A DNA stretch of 6,398 nucleotides from Pseudomonadota bacterium. Its GTDB lineage: Bacteria; Desulfobacterota; Desulfobulbia; Desulfobulbales; DAOVYS01. Made by a program: the position numbers and the translations under genes. Position 1 is the first letter of the stretch, and each line of letters opens with the position of its first letter. The DNA lies in contig DAOVYS010000163.1 of NCBI GenBank assembly GCA_030635485.1, forward strand, positions 1-6,398. The letters run 5' to 3'. The notes below the pieces were generated by a model. The model was not told the origin of the DNA. It made no database searches and worked only from the letters and a program-made list of their open reading frames with translations. This document shows positions 1 through 4,563 of the stretch, piece by piece.

Positions 1-74
1 ACAAGTTATTCGGCAAAATTGCCGATTTGGAATCCTCTGAAAAAATCAAACAACGCAATTCTGCAGGCATGTAG
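1..74 (+). CDS. Possible C-terminal tail of an upstream gene (partial, unidentified)
   Basis: Reading from base 3, the frame is open for 23 codons and stops at TAG 72-74. The peptide begins KLFGKIADLES and ends KQRNSAGM. It is charged and looks like ordinary protein, with no low-complexity run. Another frame is open a little further, to a TAA near base 94, but its composition is less protein-like. The fragment is too short to assign to a family. If real, it is the 3' end of a gene lying upstream on the same strand, about 290 bases before the next CDS, so it need not belong to the same operon. Confidence 0.3.
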   Translation, partial: KLFGKIADLESSEKIKQRNSAGM

Positions 75-282
75 GGTTGTCTTTGTCAATAAATAATTGA
101 AAAACGGTTCTTATGTGGTAACATGACGCCGTTTCCTAATAAGTATCTACAGATGCAAGGTGAGTTGCTCACTATTGTTGAGCTATTCCTTGCAATAGCA
201 CTTCTTTTTAAGAAGTACTACCGTTATGAGGTGGCAAGCCATTACCGAATCGTTGCAGTGTGGTCGGCCAACTCTTTCATAC

Positions 283-340
283 ATATTTTTCAGTCTTACC
301 AACAACACATGACCAAGCTGTTGGTAAGACTGAAAAATAT
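283..340. repeat. Perfect 22-bp inverted repeat with 14-nt loop
   Basis: Bases 283-304 are the exact reverse complement of 319-340, with bases 305-318 as the loop. The core of the left arm is CAGTCTTACCAACA and that of the right arm TGTTGGTAAGACTG, flanked by AT-rich ends. In RNA this gives a 22-bp uninterrupted stem ending 8 bases before the AGGAGG of the next gene. The right arm is followed by an A-rich stretch rather than a T run, so it does not look like a standard intrinsic terminator for the + strand. It could be a 5' UTR stabilising hairpin, a regulator-binding element, or the remnant of a small mobile repeat. Confidence 0.85.
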
Positions 341-348
341 AAAAAGAG

Positions 349-354
349 AGGAGG
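349..354 (+). promoter_or_regulatory. Strong ribosome binding site for the FMN protein
   Basis: AGGAGG lies nine bases before the ATG at 364, inside a purine-rich stretch (346-360). It fixes the start codon and shows that the preceding ORF, which reads through this site in another frame, is not the gene. Confidence 0.85.
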
Positions 355-363
355 AAAAAGATT

Positions 364-1935
364 ATGACATTCAGCAAACCGAACAGAAGTGCCGCCACCC
401 TTACCACAACTCGAGTCGATCCCGCCCCTGTATCTGGAATTTGTGTCAGCTGCGTTGATGGTTGTGAAGGTCCTTGCGAGATAGGACGATCTGCTCTCAA
501 AGGCAGAGAGGTCATCTATCCGACCCCATTTGGGACAACCACTTCCGGCTCGGAAAAAGATTATCCCTGTGATTTTTCCCATTTCAACATTCAGGGCACG
601 GCGGTTGGGGCTGTCGGCATTGAGGCTGATTCCGATATTGCCACCTTCCCGGCGGTGGACACCTCTACGGCCTTGGGAGCTGACGGCAGTATCAAGTTGA
701 ATTTTCCGGTTTTTACCGGCGCGGTTGGCTCCACCGATATCGCCCGGATTAACTGGGATGACATGGCGGTGGGCGCCGCGATTTCCGGTGTCATTGTGGT
801 GGCCGGCGAAAACATTTGCGGCATGGACACCCAGGCTGAGTTCAAAAACGGCAAAATAGCCAAATCACCGGAGATGGAACGGCGGATTAATTCCTTCAGG
901 CAATTTTATGACGGCACCGGCGGTATCATTATCCAGGCCAATGTTGAGGATACAAAACTCGGAGTGCCGGAATATGTCATTGAGAAACTAGGGATTGAAA
1001 TATTTGAGCTGAAATGGGGACAGGGCGCTAAGGATATCGGCGGTGAAGTAAAACTCCACTCCATTGAAAGAGCGCAACAACTCAAAGACCGGGGCTATAT
1101 CGTGCTGCCCGATCCGACCAACCCGGCAGTACAGGAGGCGTTTAATGCCGGCGGTATAACTGAATTTGAACGCCATTCCCGGCTCGGCATGGTGGACGCA
1201 GAGGCATTCCATACATCAGTAAAGCATCTCCGCTCGGTGGGAGCAAAATATGTAACTCTGAAAACAGGAGCCTATCGCCCGGCAGACCTGGCCCGGGCCA
1301 TTAAATACGCGTCAGACGCCAAGATCGATCTACTGACCATTGACGGTGCCGGCGGTGGTACCGGCATGAGTCCCTGGCGCATGATGAACGAATGGGGTAT
1401 TCCCACTGTCCAGCTTGAATGCCTTGCCTACCATATGTGCGAGAAACTGGCGGCCCGAGGCGCCTATATCCCGCCTATCGCTATAGCCGGCGGCCTTTCC
1501 CTTGAAGACCATATCCATAAGGCCATTGCTCTCGGCGCGCCCTATGTAAAGGCTATCTGTCTCGGCCGGGCGATCATGACCGCCGCTATGGTCGGCAAGA
1601 CCCACGGCAAACTGATGCGTGAAAAGATGGAGCTTGAAGGCGAAGATGTTTCTGACGGTTATGTGCGGCTGTTTGCGGTCGGTGCCGAGCTTAAGGAAAA
1701 ATACGGCAAGGATTTTGAAAAAATTCCTGCCGGTGCCATTGGCATGTACTCTTACATCGACCGGATGAAGCAAGGCTTGCAGCAGCTCATGGCCGGATCC
1801 AGGAAGTTCGCGCTCAAATATATCGATCGCAACGACCTGGTTGCACTGACTACGGACGCCGCTGATATTTCCGGCATTCCATTTGTCATGGACTCGGACA
1901 AGGAAGAAGTCGATAAAATTTTAGGCTTCAAATAA
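364..1935 (+). CDS. FMN-binding glutamate synthase-family protein (stand-alone synthase-like domain)
   Basis: The 523-residue protein matches the (beta/alpha)8 FMN domain of the glutamate synthase large subunit. Visible signatures are the glycine-rich segment DGAGGGTGMSP (residues 327-337), which corresponds to the HDGGTGASP-type FMN loop of GltB, then IAGG (374-377) and CLGRA (399-403) in the phosphate-binding region. It has no N-terminal glutaminase domain. After CLGRA it lacks the cysteine cluster that binds [3Fe-4S] in true GltB, so synthesis of glutamate from glutamine is unlikely. The N-terminus instead carries C27-x2-C30-x3-C34-x3-C38, which could hold an iron-sulfur cluster. A strong ribosome binding site supports the ATG start. 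The ferredoxin gene follows after 21 bases, suggesting an FMN-dependent redox enzyme fed by that ferredoxin. Family assignment is firm; the reaction is unknown. Confidence 0.88.
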   Translation: MTFSKPNRSAATLTTTRVDPAPVSGICVSCVDGCEGPCEIGRSALKGREVIYPTPFGTTTSGSEKDYPCDFSHFNIQGTAVGAVGIEADSDIATFPAVDTSTALGADGSIKLNFPVFTGAVGSTDIARINWDDMAVGAAISGVIVVAGENICGMDTQAEFKNGKIAKSPEMERRINSFRQFYDGTGGIIIQANVEDTKLGVPEYVIEKLGIEIFELKWGQGAKDIGGEVKLHSIERAQQLKDRGYIVLPDPTNPAVQEAFNAGGITEFERHSRLGMVDAEAFHTSVKHLRSVGAKYVTLKTGAYRPADLARAIKYASDAKIDLLTIDGAGGGTGMSPWRMMNEWGIPTVQLECLAYHMCEKLAARGAYIPPIAIAGGLSLEDHIHKAIALGAPYVKAICLGRAIMTAAMVGKTHGKLMREKMELEGEDVSDGYVRLFAVGAELKEKYGKDFEKIPAGAIGMYSYIDRMKQGLQQLMAGSRKFALKYIDRNDLVALTTDAADISGIPFVMDSDKEEVDKILGFK

Positions 1936-1956
1936 ACCCAAAAGGAGATACTCATT

Positions 1957-2166
1957 ATGATTAATTCCATCTGCAAGCTCAATTGCGCATCATGCTATGC
2001 AAAGCCGGTCTGTGCGGTGGGTGCCATTCTGGACCAGCAGGGTTCCATCTATGTGGATACTGAAAAATGTATCGGCTGCGGCTGCTGCCGCACGGCCTGC
2101 ATCACGTTTAGCTATGACGAAGCCCTGAAGGATAAGACCGTGGAATGGCTTAAGGGTGAGGGATAG
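1957..2166 (+). CDS. Small ferredoxin-type iron-sulfur protein
   Basis: A 69-residue protein with nine cysteines. The second half has a clear [4Fe-4S] motif, C38-x2-C41-x2-C44-x3-C48, with an extra cysteine at 43 (sequence CIGCGCCRTAC). The first half has C6, C10, C13 and C19, spaced C-x3-C-x2-C-x5-C, which departs from the usual CxxCxxCxxxCP. One cluster is well supported and a second is plausible but atypical. The start is supported by AAAGGAG at 1941-1947, nine bases upstream of the ATG. It sits between the FMN protein and the AOR-like gene on the same strand and is probably cotranscribed with at least the former. Its likely role is a soluble electron carrier or tightly bound subunit linking these redox proteins. 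The final 20 residues are charged and carry no motif. Confidence 0.87.
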   Translation: MINSICKLNCASCYAKPVCAVGAILDQQGSIYVDTEKCIGCGCCRTACITFSYDEALKDKTVEWLKGEG

Positions 2167-2213
2167 CACCTTCCTTCTTCGTCCATAATTTCATTCTGCA
2201 AGGAGTGATTTTT

Positions 2214-2276
2214 TTGACCTGGCAGGGCAAGAGGTTGCAGTGCGCAGAATCTTGCACTTACCCAGGTTTCTTTTAA
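2214..2276 (+). CDS. Possible 20-codon leader peptide (TTG start)
   Basis: The ORF has a good upstream AAGGAG (2200-2205) with eight-base spacing, a TTG start and a TAA stop 17 bases before the AOR-like start. The peptide contains two cysteines and resembles no protein I know. It lies within the foldable segment described for the spacer, so a translating ribosome would disrupt the hairpin. The alternative is that AAGGAG is a chance match or a remnant. There is no evidence of conservation available here. Confidence 0.22.
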   Translation: MTWQGKRLQCAESCTYPGFF

Positions 2277-2281
2277 TACCC

Positions 2282-2286
2282 GGGAG
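2282..2286 (+). promoter_or_regulatory. Ribosome binding site deciding the AOR-like start
   Basis: GGGAG lies seven bases before ATG 2294. A GTG at 2240 in the same frame would add 18 residues and also has AGAGG upstream, but the ATG start gives the N-terminus MNGWIGRCLRVNLTEG, which lines up with the first residues of known AORs and yields the usual family length. Confidence 0.65.
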
Positions 2287-2293
2287 AACGGAT

Positions 2294-4114
2294 ATGAATG
2301 GCTGGATCGGTCGTTGTCTGAGAGTGAACCTGACCGAGGGAAAACACAGTATTGAAAAGATTGATCCGGGTCTCATGGAAAGGTTCCTTGGTGGTCGCGG
2401 GCTGGGCGTAAAGATTTTTTCCGATGAGGTTGATCCGCAAACAGATCCCCTGGCACCGGACAACAAGCTGATTTTCATCTCCGGCCCCTTGGTAGGTACC
2501 GGCGCGCTTACCGGTGCCTCATGTAATGTCATAACCAAATCATCGCTGACCGGCACCCTGGCCTGCGCCAAGATGCGGGGCCATTTCGGCGCTGAGCTGA
2601 AATTTGCTGGGTTTGACATGGTTATCATCGAGGGCAGGGCCGAGGCTCCGGTCATTCTCTCAATTATTGACAACAAGGTTAAGCTGGTCCCAGCCTTGGA
2701 ATACTGGGGCCGTACCACGGTTGACACTGAAAGTCTTTTCAAAAAGAACCTTGGCAATCAATGGATAAGTCGAGAGACATTTCTTGCCGCCATCGGCCCG
2801 GCCGGGGAACGGTTGCTGCCCCTGGCCAATATTGTCAATGACCGTTTTCTGTCTGTCGGCTGCGCCGGTATCGGTGCGGTCATGGGATCAAAAAATCTCA
2901 AGGCTTTGGCGGTCAAGGGCCAGCATTCCCTTCAGGTGGCTGACGGCAATCGTTTTGTCCAGGTGGTCAACTCCCTGATTAACAAACTCAACAGTTCTCC
3001 TTTAACTTCGCAGTCCATGTCTCAGTGGGGAACTGCTTTTTTGGTAGGCCTTTGTTACCAGAAGGGAATGCTTCCCCAGAACAATTTTCGCGGCGGTACT
3101 CTTTCTTTGAAAAATATTGGTACGGAGGCCCTTAATAGTGCTTTTCGCCTCAGGAGCCGTGCCTGTTTTGCCTGCCCGGTAGCCTGTATAAAGAAGACCG
3201 ATGTCAAACATCCCACCTTTGAAGGCCGGGGGATGGTGCCGACCTACCTGGCCATCGGTTCGCTCGGCGTCAATTGCGGCGTTAGTGACCTGTCCATAAT
3301 AGGCACGGCCAATATGCTCTGTGCCGAAATGGGACTCGACCCGGTGGCAACAGGCGGTACCTTGGCCACCGCCATGGAATTGGTCGAGCAGAAGGCCCTT
3401 ACCCCTGAAGAGTTGAAAATCGACCTACGTTTCGGCAACGGCGAAGCAATGCTGGATGCCATCCGTTTGATGGCCACCAAGGGAGGGCATGGCAAACGGT
3501 TGGGGCAGGGAGGTAAAGCATTAGCGGATTCATTTGAAAGGCCTGAAACATTCATGGGTGTGAAGGGTTTACCCCTTGCCCCCTTTGATCCCCGTGCCAT
3601 CCAGGGCCTGGGGCTCCATTTTGCCACCAGCAATTACGGCCCGAACCACCTTTATGGCAATACCTTTATTGATGAACTGCTCAATGCCCATGAAATACTT
3701 GACCCTTGGGATATCAAGGGTAAGCCGCAACTGGTCAAAGACTACCAGGACACAACTGCCGTAATGGATTCTCTTGGGTTATGCAGCTGGCCGTTAATGG
3801 GGCTGAAATTTAAAAATTACGTGCCCATGGTGAACAGCTGTCTCGGCACGAGCCACAATACGGATGATCTTTTCCTTATGGGTGAGCGAATCTGGAATTT
3901 GGAGCGCATGTTCAATATGAAAGCGGGCTTCTCAGATGCCGACGATTGTCTTCCGGACCGGTTTATCAATGAGCCTATTGAGGAAGGTCCCGGCGTCGGC
4001 CAAGTCAGTCGAATAACGGAAATGTTGCCGGAATATTACCGGCTAAGAGGGTGGAGCGATACGGGCGAACCTTTACCGGAAACCTTAAGAACCTTGGGAT
4101 TGGAGAACAGCTGA
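2294..4114 (+). CDS. Aldehyde:ferredoxin oxidoreductase (AOR) family protein with a diverged cofactor pocket
   Basis: The 606-residue protein aligns end to end with tungsten-dependent AORs (P. furiosus AOR is about 605 residues). Recognisable blocks are GWIGRCLRVNLTEGK (3-17), GPLVGTGALTG (64-74), FGAELKFAGFD (98-108) and GAVMGSKNLKALAV (194-207). The [4Fe-4S] ligands C291-x2-C294-x3-C298 and C497 (in DSLGLC) are all present. H452 (NHL) matches the active-site histidine of AOR. By contrast, positions I recall as contacting tungstopterin or substrate in the P. furiosus enzyme differ: R76 is S76, N93 is K93, R182 is L186, E313 is L319, D338 is A344 and K450 is Y454. It may therefore not be an aldehyde oxidase; a BamB-like or other non-aldehyde role is possible. 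Its stop overlaps the next start (TGATG, 4112-4116), which indicates translational coupling to an iron-sulfur partner. Confidence 0.9.
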   Translation: MNGWIGRCLRVNLTEGKHSIEKIDPGLMERFLGGRGLGVKIFSDEVDPQTDPLAPDNKLIFISGPLVGTGALTGASCNVITKSSLTGTLACAKMRGHFGAELKFAGFDMVIIEGRAEAPVILSIIDNKVKLVPALEYWGRTTVDTESLFKKNLGNQWISRETFLAAIGPAGERLLPLANIVNDRFLSVGCAGIGAVMGSKNLKALAVKGQHSLQVADGNRFVQVVNSLINKLNSSPLTSQSMSQWGTAFLVGLCYQKGMLPQNNFRGGTLSLKNIGTEALNSAFRLRSRACFACPVACIKKTDVKHPTFEGRGMVPTYLAIGSLGVNCGVSDLSIIGTANMLCAEMGLDPVATGGTLATAMELVEQKALTPEELKIDLRFGNGEAMLDAIRLMATKGGHGKRLGQGGKALADSFERPETFMGVKGLPLAPFDPRAIQGLGLHFATSNYGPNHLYGNTFIDELLNAHEILDPWDIKGKPQLVKDYQDTTAVMDSLGLCSWPLMGLKFKNYVPMVNSCLGTSHNTDDLFLMGERIWNLERMFNMKAGFSDADDCLPDRFINEPIEEGPGVGQVSRITEMLPEYYRLRGWSDTGEPLPETLRTLGLENS

Positions 4115-4488
4115 TGGCCAGGATAAAAATCGATCACGATAAATGCACGGGCTGCAGGCATTGCGAAATTGCCTGTTCTTTGAATCATGTGCAGAACACC
4201 GCTAATCCCCGTCGAGCTCGAATTAGGGTGATGCGGGATCACAATCGGTATTATCCGGTGATTGCCGGCCCATTCGTTGATGCTGCCTGCACCTCGAAGG
4301 TGTTTGTTGAAATTGGCGATCTCCAATACGATATGTGCGCGGTTTGCAGGGCTTCCTGTCCGGAAAAACCCTATTTTATTGAGGCGGAGACCGATATCCC
4401 GTTGAAATGTGATTTCTGTGGCATCCCGCCCAGTCCGTCCTGTGTGCGTTGGTGCAACAGCGGCGCCCTTGAGCTGGTGGATGATTGA
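4114..4488 (+). CDS. Polyferredoxin-type subunit with three predicted [4Fe-4S] clusters, AOR partner
   Basis: A 124-residue protein with 12 cysteines in the pattern expected for three cubane clusters: C11-x2-C14-x2-C17-x3-C21 near the N-terminus, then C59, C75-x2-C78-x3-C82, and finally C99-x2-C102-x7-C110-x3-C114. The crossed pattern of first and last motifs is typical of HycB/DmsB-like electron-transfer subunits. Its size and position directly after the AOR-like gene resemble BamC of class II benzoyl-CoA reductase. The ATG at 4114 shares its A with the TGA of the AOR-like gene, so the two are probably made in fixed ratio. A longer reading from 4051 would add 21 residues that overlap the AOR coding region and lack the family start, and is rejected. 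Likely role: passing electrons between the AOR-like subunit and the HdrA-type flavoprotein encoded next. Confidence 0.88.
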   Translation: MARIKIDHDKCTGCRHCEIACSLNHVQNTANPRRARIRVMRDHNRYYPVIAGPFVDAACTSKVFVEIGDLQYDMCAVCRASCPEKPYFIEAETDIPLKCDFCGIPPSPSCVRWCNSGALELVDD

Positions 4489-4563
4489 CGGCATGCCGAT
4501 CAACAACTTGGTTCGGCTGCGCTGGGAATTGTTAATTATCAATTATCAATTGATGAGAAAAAA
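4489..4563 (+). other. Short spacer with palindromes and AT-rich heptamer repeats
   Basis: It holds the palindrome CGGCATGCCG (4489-4498) directly after the stop codon, two adjacent copies of AATTATC (4534-4540 and 4541-4547) followed by AATTGAT (4548-4554), the near-palindrome TTGTTAATTATCAA (4529-4542) and the exact palindrome ATCAATTGAT (4545-4554). The only ribosome binding site for the next gene is the weak GATGAG at 4552-4557, which lies inside or next to these repeats. A binding protein or RNA fold here could affect translation of the selenoprotein, but nothing more can be shown. Confidence 0.4.

Larger units (their letters stand above)
75..363 (+). other. Non-coding leader region upstream of the FMN protein
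   Basis: No convincing gene lies here. The ORFs that cross it have no good ribosome binding site, and two of them run through both arms of the inverted repeat at 283-340. Visible structure: a 7-bp hairpin at 200-216 (ACTTCTT, loop TTT, AAGAAGT), a 22-bp inverted repeat at 283-340, and the ribosome binding site at 349-354. The first part is AT-rich and may hold the operon promoter, but I could not pick a -35/-10 pair or a -24/-12 element that stands out from background. Confidence 0.5.
2167..2293 (+). other. Spacer with possible leader ORF and attenuator-like hairpin
   Basis: This 127-base gap precedes the AOR-like gene. AAGGAG at 2200-2205 is followed eight bases later by TTG at 2214, which opens a 20-codon ORF ending at TAA 2274-2276 (peptide ends CTYPGFF). 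The same stretch can fold into nested helices: 2217-2222 with 2262-2267 (ACCTGG/CCAGGT), 2227-2232 with 2250-2255 (GCAAGA/TCTTGC), and a short inner stem 2235-2238 with 2244-2247. The outer stem runs into a T-rich stretch, 2267-2274. This resembles a leader-peptide attenuator or a weak terminator, but it is a reading of sequence only. A cofactor-sensing RNA has not been excluded. Confidence 0.35.

Noticed and set aside
11..24. CGGCAA/TTGCCG hairpin as an intrinsic terminator
   Set aside because: The stem is short with almost no loop, no T run follows on either strand, and it lies within the possible upstream coding tail.
230..250. TGGCAAGCCATT as a sigma-54 promoter
   Set aside because: The GG element is present but the GC dinucleotide at the required downstream spacing is missing.
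123..458. 111-codon ORF on the + strand before the FMN protein
   Set aside because: It runs through both arms of the 22-bp inverted repeat and into the start of the FMN protein in another frame. It has no good ribosome binding site and its product resembles nothing.
183..863. Minus-strand ORFs of 90-110 codons
   Set aside because: They lie opposite the FMN protein gene and its leader, have unnatural composition, and lack ribosome binding sites; shadows of the real frame.
2240..2293. GTG start extending the AOR-like protein by 18 residues
   Set aside because: AOR homologues begin at MxGWxG, which matches ATG 2294, and the resulting 606-residue length is that of the family. An AGAGG before the GTG keeps this alternative barely open.
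2191..2757. 188-codon minus-strand ORF opposite the AOR-like gene
   Set aside because: The + strand encodes conserved AOR blocks over the same bases. The minus-strand product is rich in Ser, Pro and Arg without any recognisable motif.
4036..4542. 168-codon minus-strand ORF opposite the three-cluster protein
   Set aside because: The + strand frame has 12 cysteines in cluster-binding spacing. The reverse frame has no motif and crosses the following spacer.
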